64,000 nucleotides of DNA, taken from contig NZ_PVTJ01000001.1 of the NCBI RefSeq assembly GCF_003002955.1, positions 868,001-932,000 on the forward strand, in the 5' to 3' direction. This document shows positions 18,542-27,375 of this stretch, in pieces. A program made the translations under genes and the position numbers. The notes beneath the pieces are model-generated. The model saw only the letters and a list, made by a program, of their open reading frames with translations. It ran no database searches and was not told the DNA's origin. Source of the DNA: Glycomyces artemisiae (GTDB taxonomy: Bacteria > Actinomycetota > Actinomycetes > Mycobacteriales > Micromonosporaceae). Within the stretch, counting starts at the first letter, position 1. Every line of letters starts with the position of its first letter.

Positions 18542-19099
18542 ATGGACACCCTGCTGAACGTGATCGACGTCGAGGCCACCTGCTGGGAGGGCCGGCCGCC
18601 CGCCGGCGCGGTCAACGAGATCATCGAGATCGGCCTCACCGTCGTCGACCTCGCCGCCGGAGCACGGCTCGCCAAGCACCGCATCCTGGTGCGCCCCAGG
18701 CGCTCGCGCGTCAGCGAGTTCTGCACGCGGTTGACGGGCCTCACGCAGGCCGAAGTGGACACCGGCATCGAGTTCCCGGACGCCTGCGCCCTCCTCGTCA
18801 AGGAGCACCGCGCCGACTCCCGGCCCTGGGCCAGCTGGGGCGACTACGACCGCAACCAGTTCCAGCGCCAGTGCAAGGCCACCGGGACCCGCTACCCGTT
18901 CGGCAGCCGCCACACCAACGCCAAACTCGTGTTCACCCAGGCGAACGGCCTCAAGCGCCGCCCCGGCATGGCGACCGCGCTCGACATCGCGGGCCTGCCC
19001 CTCGACGGGCGCCACCACAGCGGCGCCGACGACGCCTGGAACATCGCCGCCCTCGTCCTCGGCCTCGCCGCGACCGGGGACTGGCCCGAAGGGGACTGA
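18542..19099 (+). CDS. DEDDh 3'-5' exonuclease (KapD/ERI1-like)
   Basis: The 185-residue exonuclease has the three DEDDh motifs: VIDVEATCW (Asp, Glu), SWGDYDRNQF (Asp) and HHSGADDAWN (His, Asp). The spacing and the CW after the first motif match the single-domain KapD/ERI-1 group, which acts on RNA ends or structured nucleic acid. No ribosome-binding site precedes the ATG; instead TACGCT (18529-18534) lies 7 bases upstream, the pattern of a leaderless mRNA. The MerR gene starts one base after the stop, so the two are probably co-transcribed. Confidence 0.85.
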   Translation: MDTLLNVIDVEATCWEGRPPAGAVNEIIEIGLTVVDLAAGARLAKHRILVRPRRSRVSEFCTRLTGLTQAEVDTGIEFPDACALLVKEHRADSRPWASWGDYDRNQFQRQCKATGTRYPFGSRHTNAKLVFTQANGLKRRPGMATALDIAGLPLDGRHHSGADDAWNIAALVLGLAATGDWPEGD

Positions 19100-19813
19100 A
19101 TGGCCTGGAGCACCCGTGAGATCGCCGAGCTCGCCGGGACCAGCCTGCGCGCCGTCCGGCACTACCACGAGGTCGGGCTCCTGCCCGAGCCCGAGCGCAA
19201 ACCCAACGGCTACAAGCAGTACGGCGTGGCCCACCTCGTCAGGCTCCTGCGCATCAAGCGCCTCGCCGACCTCGGGTTCTCGCTCCCGCAGATCGCCGCG
19301 ATGGGCGACGACGACCACCACCCCGAGCAGGCCCTGCGCGACCTCGACGCCGAACTCGCCGCCACCATCGAACGGCTCCAGCGCATCCGGCTCGAACTCG
19401 GCGCGATCCTCCGCGAGTCCGCCCCCACCGACCTGCCGCCCGAACTCGCCCCCATCGCGGCGGAGGACGGCCTGTCCGCCACCGACCGGAACTTCATGGT
19501 CGCCATGTCCCGCATCCTCGGCCCCCGCGCCGTCGGCGCCTACGCCGACCTCTTCCGCGACACGCCTCCCGTGCCCGTCGACCGCGAATTCGAGGAGCTG
19601 CCGCCCGACGCCGACGAGGCCACCCGCGCGGACCTCGCCGAACGCATGGCGCCCTTCGCCCGCGAGGTCGCGCAGCGCTTCCCGGGCATCAACGACCTCA
19701 GCGACGCCCCGCACGGCGAGGACTTCGCGCGCCGCTCCATCGGCACCACGCTCCGCGACCTCTACAACCCCGCGCAGCTCGACGTCATGGTCCGCATCCA
19801 CGCGCTTCTGTGA
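19100..19813 (+). CDS. MerR-family transcriptional regulator
   Basis: The 237-residue protein has an N-terminal winged helix (STREIAELAGTSLRAVRHYHEVGLLPEPERKPNGYKQYG) and a coiled-coil dimerisation helix (LDAELAATIERLQRIRLELGAIL). The C-terminal 130 residues form a helical effector-like domain with no Cys-rich metal site, so an organic ligand is more likely than a metal. The start follows the exonuclease stop directly. The promoter of the downstream hydrolase has a 19-bp spacer with a central palindrome, the form MerR proteins activate. Confidence 0.88.
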   Translation: MAWSTREIAELAGTSLRAVRHYHEVGLLPEPERKPNGYKQYGVAHLVRLLRIKRLADLGFSLPQIAAMGDDDHHPEQALRDLDAELAATIERLQRIRLELGAILRESAPTDLPPELAPIAAEDGLSATDRNFMVAMSRILGPRAVGAYADLFRDTPPVPVDREFEELPPDADEATRADLAERMAPFAREVAQRFPGINDLSDAPHGEDFARRSIGTTLRDLYNPAQLDVMVRIHALL

Positions 19814-19840
19814 CCTCCTTCATCACAACGCCCGAAGCGC

Positions 19841-19871
19841 TTGACTGTGCCGCAGCGGCATGGCCTGAACT
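19841..19871 (+). promoter_or_regulatory. Candidate MerR-type promoter (19-bp spacer with palindrome)
   Basis: TTGACT (19841-19846) and TGAACT (19866-19871) are separated by 19 bases. The spacer contains the perfect palindrome TGCCGCAGCGGCA (19848-19860). Overlong spacers with a central inverted repeat are diagnostic of MerR-activated promoters. The -10 element is weak, as expected for an activator-dependent promoter. Confidence 0.5.
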
Positions 19872-19918
19872 GGGCCGTATCCCCGCAAACAGGGGAACAG
19901 CCACAGGAAGGGTGCACC

Positions 19919-21442
19919 ATGAGACGACACACCAGAAGACGGCGCATCGCGATCGCCCTCGCGCTCGCCGCAGCGGGCGGGCTCGGGACCGTCGCGGTCC
20001 TCCCGGCCGTCGCCCAGGAGTCCGGGCCCGAAGCGGAAGCGGTCGACTGGGGCGCCTGCCCCGACGACGTGACCGGCGGCGACCGCCTCGAATGCGCGAC
20101 GGTCGACGTCCCGCTCGACTACGACGAGCCGGACGGGAAGACCATCGGGGTCATGGTCTCCCGTCTCGCCAGCACCGACACCGAGGAGCGCCGCGGCATC
20201 CTCCTCCTCAACCCCGGCGGTCCCGGCGGCGCCGGCCTGAGCCAGCCGGTCGAGCTCGTCGACCTCGGCCTGCCCGACGGCGTCACCGACGCCTACGACC
20301 TCATCGGCATGGACCCCCGCGGCGTCGGCCACTCCACGCCCGTCTCCTGCGGCTTCACCAATGAGCAGGGCCACCCCGGGAACGTCCCGCCGTACGCGGT
20401 GGACGACGCGGCGGTCGCCGAGCACGCCGCGTACGCGAAGTCCGTCGCCGAGCAGTGCGCGGCGAACGACACCGAGGGCCTCATGCCCCACATGTCCACG
20501 GCCAACACCGCCCGCGACATGGACTTCATCCGCGCCGCCCTCGGCGAGGAGCGGCTCAGCTTCTTCGGCGCCTCCTACGGCTCGGTCCTCGGTGCCGCGT
20601 ACGCCTCGCTGTTCCCCGAGGAGAGCGACCGGATCGTCATCGACTCCAACGTCGGCGGCACCGCCCTCGACTACGACGCCCAGCGCCGCTGGGGCAGCGG
20701 CTTCGAGGAGAACTTCCAGCACTTCGCCGAGTGGGCCGCCGAACGCGACGCCGCCCACGGCCTCGGCGACACGCCGGAAGCCGTGCAGGACAAGTACTTC
20801 GAGATCGCCGAGCGGCTCGACCAGGAGCCGGTCGGGGAGTACGACGGCCGGCTGTTCCGGTTCCTCGTGTTCGTCTCGCTCTACAGCGAGGACGCCTTCG
20901 CCCCGGCCGCGCGCCTCTGGGAGTCGCTCGACCTGGGCGACGCGGCCGCCGCCGACCGCGCCGTCGGCGAACTCGACGCGCCAGTGGCCACAGACGCCGC
21001 CGACACGCCCTCCCCGTACGACAACGCCTGGTCCGCGTACCTGGCCGTGACCTGCAACGACGCCGACTGGCCGGAGGACCTGGCGACCTACCAGGCGAAC
21101 ACCGCCGCCGACCGCGAGGCGCACCCGATGTACGGCGGCGCGGGCGCGAACGTCAACGCGTGCGCCTTCTGGGCCAACGAGCCCCTGGAGCCGCAGGTCG
21201 AGATCACCGACGAGGGCCCGGCGAACGTCCTCATCGTCCAGAACGAACTCGACGTCGCCACCCCCTACCCGGGCGCGGAGCTCAACCGCGAGGCCTTCGG
21301 CGACCGGGCCCGCCTCGTCACCGTCGACGGCTTCGGCCACGGCGTCTACGTGTACGGCGGCAACGCCTGCGCCCTGAACACCACCACGGCGTTCCTCCTC
21401 GGCGGCGAGCTGCCCGAGGACGACGTCCACTGCGAGGCATAG
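19919..21442 (+). CDS. Secreted alpha/beta hydrolase with TAP-like C-terminal domain
   Basis: The 507-residue protein begins with a basic, hydrophobic signal peptide (MRRHTRRRRIAIALALAA...) cleaved near AVAQ. The alpha/beta fold shows the oxyanion strand LLLNPGGPGGAGL, the nucleophile elbow FFGASYGSVLG (Ser), Asp in VQNELDVATPY and His in DGFGHGVYV. This is the architecture of actinobacterial tripeptidyl aminopeptidase-like exoproteins (S33). Extracellular peptide cleavage is the likely role; the substrate is not provable. The ATG has AGGAAGGG ahead. A MerR-type promoter precedes it and a perfect hairpin follows. Confidence 0.9.
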   Translation: MRRHTRRRRIAIALALAAAGGLGTVAVLPAVAQESGPEAEAVDWGACPDDVTGGDRLECATVDVPLDYDEPDGKTIGVMVSRLASTDTEERRGILLLNPGGPGGAGLSQPVELVDLGLPDGVTDAYDLIGMDPRGVGHSTPVSCGFTNEQGHPGNVPPYAVDDAAVAEHAAYAKSVAEQCAANDTEGLMPHMSTANTARDMDFIRAALGEERLSFFGASYGSVLGAAYASLFPEESDRIVIDSNVGGTALDYDAQRRWGSGFEENFQHFAEWAAERDAAHGLGDTPEAVQDKYFEIAERLDQEPVGEYDGRLFRFLVFVSLYSEDAFAPAARLWESLDLGDAAAADRAVGELDAPVATDAADTPSPYDNAWSAYLAVTCNDADWPEDLATYQANTAADREAHPMYGGAGANVNACAFWANEPLEPQVEITDEGPANVLIVQNELDVATPYPGAELNREAFGDRARLVTVDGFGHGVYVYGGNACALNTTTAFLLGGELPEDDVHCEA

Positions 21443-21449
21443 CGAAGAC

Positions 21450-21487
21450 GACAAGGGCCGGGCGCGCATGCGCGCCCGGCCCTTGTC
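21450..21487 (+). terminator. Perfect terminator hairpin after the hydrolase gene
   Basis: Eighteen-base perfect arms (21450-21467 and 21470-21487) separated by AT begin 8 bases after the stop. Confidence 0.85.
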
Positions 21488-21570
21488 ATGCCAGACCTGG
21501 TGCGGGCCATTCTCAGTGACACGCCGATGAGTTGTAGCCCCATTGAGGGATAATTCAGTATTTTCCGGTT

Positions 21571-24500
21571 GTGACCGATTTCCTCGACCGCCTAGTCGGG
21601 CAGGCGCTCAGCACTGCCAAGGCTTCAAGGGTGGCGGACATTCACGAGTGGGCGCAGTACCACAACTCGCGACTGGCGCCCCATGTGCTCGCTCGCATCG
21701 CGCACCCGGAGGAACCGGAAGCGCTCCTCCACCTGTCCGAGGACCGGACCCGGCTCGACCATGCCGCGCTCGACCTTGAAGCGGTCTGCACCCTCGCCGC
21801 CGCCATCGGTCTCAAAGCGACCACCGACGCGGAACGCGCGCACGCGCTCGCCCTGTTCGACCTCGCGCACCGCCGGCTCGGCGGCTCCATGCCCGCCAAG
21901 CACCAGGAACTCCACGTCATGACCGCGTACCTGCTGGACCGGCCGGAGCGCGTCAAGCGGCTCCGCCGGTCCTACCAGGGACTCTCCGGCACCTTCAAGG
22001 ACGCCTTGCGCTGCCAGGACGCCCACCCGCGCCGCGGCGGGACCGCGGACGCGTACCTGCGGCGCTTCCGGGAGTTCACCGGCTGGGCCGACATCGACTG
22101 GGAGGAGCCGGACATCGACCGGCTCCGCACCGCGCCCGCCGCCCCCGTCGAGGACGGGCCGCTGATCTCGGTCGTCATGACCTGCTTCCAGCCCGACGCG
22201 CGACTGCTCACCGCGGTGCGTTCGGTGGCGGCGCAGTCATGGCAGCGGTGGGAGCTGCTCCTCGTCGACGACGGCTCCGGACCCGGGTACGCGGAGGTGC
22301 TGCGCGAGGCCGCGGGCCTCGACCCGCGCGTGAAGCTCCTCATCCAGCCCGAGAACGCCGGCACCTACCAGGCCCGCAACCGCGCCATGGCCGTGGCCGA
22401 AGGCGAGTTCATCACCGGACTCGACTCCGACGACTGGGCCCACCCCCTGCGCCTCCAGCACCAGGTGCAGCCGCTGCTGGACCGGCCGGAGCTGGTCATG
22501 GTCGAGTCCGTCAGCGTCGCGGTGAACGAGGACCTGTCGCTCGTGATCGACCCGCAGATCGCGGTCCTCGCGGCGAGGTCCACGCCGATCATGATCCGGG
22601 CCCGCGAGGTCATGCAGCGCATCGGCTTCTACGACGAGGTCCGCCGCTCCGCCGACTCCGAGTACCGGCTCCGCGTCAAGGCCGCGTTCGGCGCCAAGAC
22701 CTCGCAGCGCATGAAGACCGGGCCGCTGACGCTGGTGCGCTACAGCGGCGACACGCTCTCGGCCGGGGAGGTCTCGCGGCACTGGATGTCCGCGAGCCGG
22801 TTCGCGTACCACTCCGGATTCGTCCGGTGGCACCGGCGGATCGCGACGAAGGCGGCCTCCCCGTTCCTCGCCTCGGTGCCCCGGCCCCGGCCGTTCCCCG
22901 TCAGCCAGGACATCGTCCGCGGCAAGGCCGCGAGCGCGGCGGTGGTGTACGAGCACCTCTACGCCGCCGACTGGAGCGCCCTCGACAAGCGGCGCCGACG
23001 CATGCTCGACGACGCCGCCCGGCGCACCGCCCGGGGCGCTGCGGTCGGACTCCTCCACTGCCCCGAATGGGTCGGCATCAACGGCAAGCCCTCCCTCATC
23101 GACGAAGGCGTCCTGCAATCGGCCGCCGAGCACGGCTTCGACTTCGTCGACCCCGAGGCGGGGCACACCGCGCCGGTGAGCGTCCCGACCGCGGCGTTCG
23201 GCGAATTCCTCCGCTTCGAACACCCCGTCCTCGCCGCGGACCGGCTGCGGGTGCAGTCGGACGAGCCGGCGCCCCAGGAGGCACCCCTGCCCGCAGTCGA
23301 CCGCGCGATCCCGAAGCGGCCCATGCGGTCGCTGCTGCGCGCCGCCGCCGCCGCGCTCGGCAAGGCCGTCCTCCGCAGGCGCCGCCTCGCGGCCGCGGCC
23401 GGCCTCGGGGCGCTGGCGGTCGTGGCGGCCGCCGGTGCCGCTGGCGCGCTCGTGGGCGCCGTGGCCGCCGCGCTGTGCCTGCTCGCCGCCGCGGTGTACC
23501 TGGTCCTGCGACGCGCGCTCGCGCGGCTGCGCGCCGAAGCGGTGCGCACCGAGCGCGCGAAGACCGCGCGCGCCGGGCTCCCCGAGAAGAAGCGGAAGCA
23601 CATCGAGCAGTGGGAGCAGCGGCTCCTCCACGGCTGGTCGGCGTCCGCCGGGGCCGTCCTCACCGAGATCGCCGAGCGCGACTCGGGGCACTACGAGAGC
23701 CAGGTCCGCGCCCTCGCCGCCCTGTGCGCGCACCGGGCGGCCGTCGCCGCCCGGACGCCGCGGAAGCTCGACCTCGACATCGTCATCGTCTCCACATTGA
23801 ACCTCCGCGGCGGCACGACCTCGGCGAACGAGGCCGAGATCCTCGCCTACCGCGAGGCCGGGCTCAAGGTCGGGCTCGTGCACCACCCGGTCAAGGACCG
23901 GGCGATGAGCCGCCCGGTCGACCCCCGGTTCCTCGACCTCGTCGACGGCGAGCGGGTCGTCCGCGTCCAGCCCGAGGACACCGTCCGCTGCGATCTCGCG
24001 ATCGTGCGGTTCCCGGTGGCCCTGGAGCAGATGATGGAGGACCGCCCGCAGATCGACGCGGAGCGGACCGTGCTGCTGGTCAACCAGACCCCCTTCGAGG
24101 AGTACGGCCTCACCGGCGGATACGGCACCTCCTGGAGCATCCCCGACGTGCACCGCAACGTCACCGAATGGCTCGGCCGCCACACCTGGTACCCGATCGG
24201 CCCGGCCGTGCGCGACACGCTGCGCGCCCACCACGCCGCCGAACTCGACGGCGTCGACCTCGCCGACGACTTCTGGTACGAGACCATCGACCTGGCGCAG
24301 TGGACGCCAGAGCGGCCGCGCGAGCGCGCCGAGGACGAGCCGTTCCGCCTCGGACGGCACAGCCGCGACCACGTGACCAAGTTCCCGAACATGGCCGCCC
24401 GCCTGCGCGCCGCCTACCCCGCCGACGACGGCGTCGAGGTGCACATGCTCGGCGGCCACGATGCGCTGCGCCGCATCCTCGGGGCGATCCCTCCGGGCTG

Positions 24501-24909
24501 GACCTCGCACCCGTTCGGCAGCATGCCATCGACGGAGTTCCTCTGGAGCCTGGACGCGTACGCGTACTTCGTCGACGAGAACCTGGTCGAGGCCTTCGGC
24601 AGGGCGCCCCTGGAGGCCATGGCCGCCGGCGTGCCGTGCCTCCTGCCACCGGACTTCGCCGAGCTCTTCGGCGACGGCGCCCTGTACTGCGAGCCCGAGG
24701 GCGTGGCCGCCCAGGTGCGGCGCCTCGCCGACGACCGTGCCTTCCACGCCGAACGCGCCGAAGCCGGCAGGCGCGTCGTCCGAGAGCGCTTCTCGCCGCA
24801 AGCGCTGCTGCGCCGGGTCGCGGGCCTCGGCGTCACCGCCCCGGCGCGGGCGGCGGTACCCGTCCCCGCCGAGCCCGCAGACGCCGTGAGCCTTGGAGGC
24901 AACCGATGA
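21571..24909 (+). CDS. Bifunctional glycosyltransferase: GT2 - membrane hairpin - GT4-like
   Basis: The 1112-residue protein has four parts. Residues 1-195 are an uncharacterised helical N-domain. A GT2 (GT-A) domain starts near residue 197 (PLISVVMTCFQPDARL, LLLVDDGSG, GLDSDDWAHP carrying the DXD-type metal site). Residues about 611-647 form a strongly hydrophobic membrane segment. A GT4/GT-B-like domain runs from about residue 735 (LRGGTTSANEAEI) to EAFGRAPLEAMAAGVP near 1008. It probably builds a surface glycan at the inner membrane face. The GTG at 21571 has no ribosome-binding site but TATTTT lies 6 bases ahead, suggesting a leaderless mRNA. It overlaps its paralogue by 4 bases. Confidence 0.85.
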   Translation: MTDFLDRLVGQALSTAKASRVADIHEWAQYHNSRLAPHVLARIAHPEEPEALLHLSEDRTRLDHAALDLEAVCTLAAAIGLKATTDAERAHALALFDLAHRRLGGSMPAKHQELHVMTAYLLDRPERVKRLRRSYQGLSGTFKDALRCQDAHPRRGGTADAYLRRFREFTGWADIDWEEPDIDRLRTAPAAPVEDGPLISVVMTCFQPDARLLTAVRSVAAQSWQRWELLLVDDGSGPGYAEVLREAAGLDPRVKLLIQPENAGTYQARNRAMAVAEGEFITGLDSDDWAHPLRLQHQVQPLLDRPELVMVESVSVAVNEDLSLVIDPQIAVLAARSTPIMIRAREVMQRIGFYDEVRRSADSEYRLRVKAAFGAKTSQRMKTGPLTLVRYSGDTLSAGEVSRHWMSASRFAYHSGFVRWHRRIATKAASPFLASVPRPRPFPVSQDIVRGKAASAAVVYEHLYAADWSALDKRRRRMLDDAARRTARGAAVGLLHCPEWVGINGKPSLIDEGVLQSAAEHGFDFVDPEAGHTAPVSVPTAAFGEFLRFEHPVLAADRLRVQSDEPAPQEAPLPAVDRAIPKRPMRSLLRAAAAALGKAVLRRRRLAAAAGLGALAVVAAAGAAGALVGAVAAALCLLAAAVYLVLRRALARLRAEAVRTERAKTARAGLPEKKRKHIEQWEQRLLHGWSASAGAVLTEIAERDSGHYESQVRALAALCAHRAAVAARTPRKLDLDIVIVSTLNLRGGTTSANEAEILAYREAGLKVGLVHHPVKDRAMSRPVDPRFLDLVDGERVVRVQPEDTVRCDLAIVRFPVALEQMMEDRPQIDAERTVLLVNQTPFEEYGLTGGYGTSWSIPDVHRNVTEWLGRHTWYPIGPAVRDTLRAHHAAELDGVDLADDFWYETIDLAQWTPERPRERAEDEPFRLGRHSRDHVTKFPNMAARLRAAYPADDGVEVHMLGGHDALRRILGAIPPGWTSHPFGSMPSTEFLWSLDAYAYFVDENLVEAFGRAPLEAMAAGVPCLLPPDFAELFGDGALYCEPEGVAAQVRRLADDRAFHAERAEAGRRVVRERFSPQALLRRVAGLGVTAPARAAVPVPAEPADAVSLGGNR

Positions 24910-26393
24910 TCCCGACCCTGCTCATCGCCGGTCCCGTCCTCCTCGTCCTCACCGTGCTCTGCTGCCGCACCGGCGTGCGGATCGCGCGGCTGCGCCGCGA
25001 CCTCGCCGCCCGCCGCGCCACACTGGAGCTCCTGCACCGAGCGGCCCGGAGGCCGGGCCCGCCCGCCGCGGCCGACCTCGGGCGGCTGCGCCGCGTCGAG
25101 GACGGCCTCGCGGGCGGCTTCCCCGCCGCGGCCGCCGAGGACGCGCGGAAGGCCGCCGCGATCCGCGGCATCCCCGTGCGCGACCGCCTCGCGATGGTCC
25201 GGTCGGTCGCCGCCTGGCAGCGCCTCGACGAGCAGGCGCCCGCGCGCACCGTGCGCGACCGGTTCGACCTCGTCGTCGTCTCCCATTTCGGACTGCCCGG
25301 CGGCACCACCTCGGCGAACGAGGCCGAGATCAGGATCTGGCACGAGCACGGCCTCAAGGTCGGCCTCATCCACCACCCCGTCTACGCGTGGGGCCCGAAC
25401 GCGCCGGTCCACCCGCGGATCCGGGCGCTCGTCGACGCCGGCGCGGCGCGCCTCATCGACCGCGACGCCGAGATTGAATGCGATCTCGCCCTCGTGCGCC
25501 TGCCGACCGTGATGGAACGCCCGCTCGAACGGCGCCCCGCCGTCAAGGCCGCCCGCACCGCCGTCCTGGTCAACCAGACGCCCTACCGCCGCTACGACGA
25601 GTCGGGGCCGCACGACCACGCATGGGACATCGCCACGGTCGCACGGAACGTCGAGGAATGGCTCGGCCGCCCCACCTGGTACGCGGGAGGGCCGCTGGTC
25701 CTCGCCGCGCTGCGCCGCCACCACGCCGCGGAGACCGCCGGACTCGATCTCGCCGCCGAGCCGTGGAACGAGGCCATCGCGGTCGCCGACTGGCGCCTCG
25801 GCCCGCGCCGGACCCCCGACGGCCGCATCCGCATCGGCCGCCACTCGCGCGACGACGCGCTGAAATGGCCCGAGGACCCCCAGACGCTGCTCCAGTGCTA
25901 CCCGGAGGCCGATCCGTTCGAGATCCACGTCCTCGGCGGCGCGGACGCGCCGCGCCAGGTGCTCGGCCGCCTGCCCGCCAACTGGACCGTCCGCGACTTC
26001 GGCGCCCTGACCGCCCGGGAGTTCCTGGCGCGCATCGACGTCATGGTGTACTTCATCGCCTCCGACGGCCTTGAGGCGTTCGGGCGGGCGCCGCTCGAAG
26101 CGATGGCCGCGGGCGTCCCGGTGATCATGGACCCGCGGTTCGAGCCCACGTTCGGGCCCGCCGCCGTCTACTGCGCGCCGGAGGAGGTCGCGGACGCCGC
26201 CGCCCGGCTCGCCGCCGACGCCGAGGCGTACGCCGCGCAGCGGTCCGCCGCCTGGGACCACCTCGAACGGCACTTCTCGGCGCGCGCGCTGATGGACCGG
26301 CTGCGGCTCGGCGCCCCCGCGGCCGGCCCCCGGCAGCGGACCGGCTCAGGCGATGGTCATCGTGTTCCAGCCGGTGTCGACGACCGGCGATGA
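24906..26393 (+). CDS. Membrane-anchored GT4-like glycosyltransferase, paralogue of preceding C-half
   Basis: The 495-residue protein starts with one membrane helix (MIPTLLIAGPVLLVLTVLCC) and then repeats the membrane-plus-GT4 half of the preceding protein. Shared landmarks in the same order are GGTTSANEAEI, HHPVYAW versus HHPVKDR, VLVNQTP, EWLGRPTWY versus EWLGRHTWY, RHSRDDALKWP versus RHSRDHVTKFP, and EAFGRAPLEAMAAGVP. It is therefore a tandem duplicate of that half. The start overlaps the previous stop (ATGA). The last 16 codons run into the convergent FG-GAP gene and read as low-complexity sequence. Confidence 0.85.
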   Translation: MIPTLLIAGPVLLVLTVLCCRTGVRIARLRRDLAARRATLELLHRAARRPGPPAAADLGRLRRVEDGLAGGFPAAAAEDARKAAAIRGIPVRDRLAMVRSVAAWQRLDEQAPARTVRDRFDLVVVSHFGLPGGTTSANEAEIRIWHEHGLKVGLIHHPVYAWGPNAPVHPRIRALVDAGAARLIDRDAEIECDLALVRLPTVMERPLERRPAVKAARTAVLVNQTPYRRYDESGPHDHAWDIATVARNVEEWLGRPTWYAGGPLVLAALRRHHAAETAGLDLAAEPWNEAIAVADWRLGPRRTPDGRIRIGRHSRDDALKWPEDPQTLLQCYPEADPFEIHVLGGADAPRQVLGRLPANWTVRDFGALTAREFLARIDVMVYFIASDGLEAFGRAPLEAMAAGVPVIMDPRFEPTFGPAAVYCAPEEVADAAARLAADAEAYAAQRSAAWDHLERHFSARALMDRLRLGAPAAGPRQRTGSGDGHRVPAGVDDRR

Positions 26394-27236
26394 GCCGTAC
26401 CCGCCGAGGCCGTCGCCCTTGAAGAGGTACAGCAGGTTCGAGGCGCGCTCGCGGCCGAGCCAGTCGGCGTGGCCGTCGCCGTCGAAGTCGCCGACGGACG
26501 CGGCCGAGTCCAGAACGTCCCAACCGCAGTCGAACAGGACCGGCGCCTCGAAGCCGCCGCTGCCGGGGCCGCCGTAGAAGTACATGCACTCGTCGGTCTC
26601 GCGCACGGCCACGATGTCGGCATGGCCGTCCTCGTCCATGTCGCCGATCGCCGTCAGCTCCCGCACCCGGTCGAAGCCCGACCCGATCGCGGTGCGGCGC
26701 CCGTGCGTGCCCGTCCCGGTGCCCGGGTAGAGCCACAGCGTCCCGGTGCCGGCCTCGACGGCGAGGAAGTCGCGGTTGCCGTCGCCGTCGTAGTCGTGCC
26801 CGGAGACGACGGTCAGCATGGCCTCCCAGCCGCGGCCGATCCTCACCGGGGCGTCGAAGCCGGTGCCGTTCCCCGGGTAGAAGTTGAGCGCGCCGGTGGA
26901 GGCGACCCTGCCGAGGAGGTCGGCCCGGCCGTCCCCGTTCAGGTCGCCCGCGGTCTCGATGAGATCCATGCCGCCCCAGCCCGACCCGACCGTCGACCGG
27001 GGGCGGAACCCGCCCGCGCCGTCGCCCGGCCACAGCTCCAGGGCGCCGGTCTCGTCGCGGCGTGCCAGCACGTCGTCGAGGCCGTCGCCGTCGTAGTCGT
27101 AGTTCCCCGCGGCGACCTGCTCGACCGGCTCTGCTTGCGCCGCAACCGGAACGATGAGCAGCGCGGCGACGACCGCGCCGATTCCGGCGGCGGCCCGCCA
27201 CGGCCCGCCGCCGCGGTTCGATGACCCGAATTCCAT
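26346..27236 (-). CDS. Secreted FG-GAP/VCBS-repeat beta-propeller protein
   Basis: The 296-residue protein has a signal peptide (GIGAVVAALLIVPVAAQA, cleaved near residue 36) followed by about five FG-GAP blades, each with a calcium-loop motif: DYDGDGLDD, DLNGDGRAD, DYDGDGNRD, DMDEDGHAD and DFDGDGHAD. Such propellers are extracellular and often bind glycans or proteins; this one has no attached enzyme domain. Its stop lies inside the convergent glycosyltransferase gene (48-bp overlap). It is divergent from the secreted-protein gene at 27376. Confidence 0.88.
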   Translation of the reverse strand: MEFGSSNRGGGPWRAAAGIGAVVAALLIVPVAAQAEPVEQVAAGNYDYDGDGLDDVLARRDETGALELWPGDGAGGFRPRSTVGSGWGGMDLIETAGDLNGDGRADLLGRVASTGALNFYPGNGTGFDAPVRIGRGWEAMLTVVSGHDYDGDGNRDFLAVEAGTGTLWLYPGTGTGTHGRRTAIGSGFDRVRELTAIGDMDEDGHADIVAVRETDECMYFYGGPGSGGFEAPVLFDCGWDVLDSAASVGDFDGDGHADWLGRERASNLLYLFKGDGLGGYGSSPVVDTGWNTMTIA

Positions 27237-27328
27237 GAGTACTCCTCCGATCGGGGCCGAACGGCCCGATAAGGCGGAACTGAATCGTCCACATTCAACT
27301 CCATCCCGAGGCGCCTCCCGGCGAGATT

Positions 27329-27343
27329 TTCGCGAAACGCGAA
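27329..27343. promoter_or_regulatory. Palindromic operator candidate TTCGCG-AAA-CGCGAA
   Basis: This is a perfect 6+3+6 inverted repeat, 21 bases before the TAAATT -10 of the 27376 gene. Its 11-base core TTCGCGAAACG recurs at 32630 in the promoter of the GH38 gene, so the two loci may share a regulator. Confidence 0.5.
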
Positions 27344-27375
27344 TGACGCGGCGACCGCCAGCCTAAATTCGAGGC

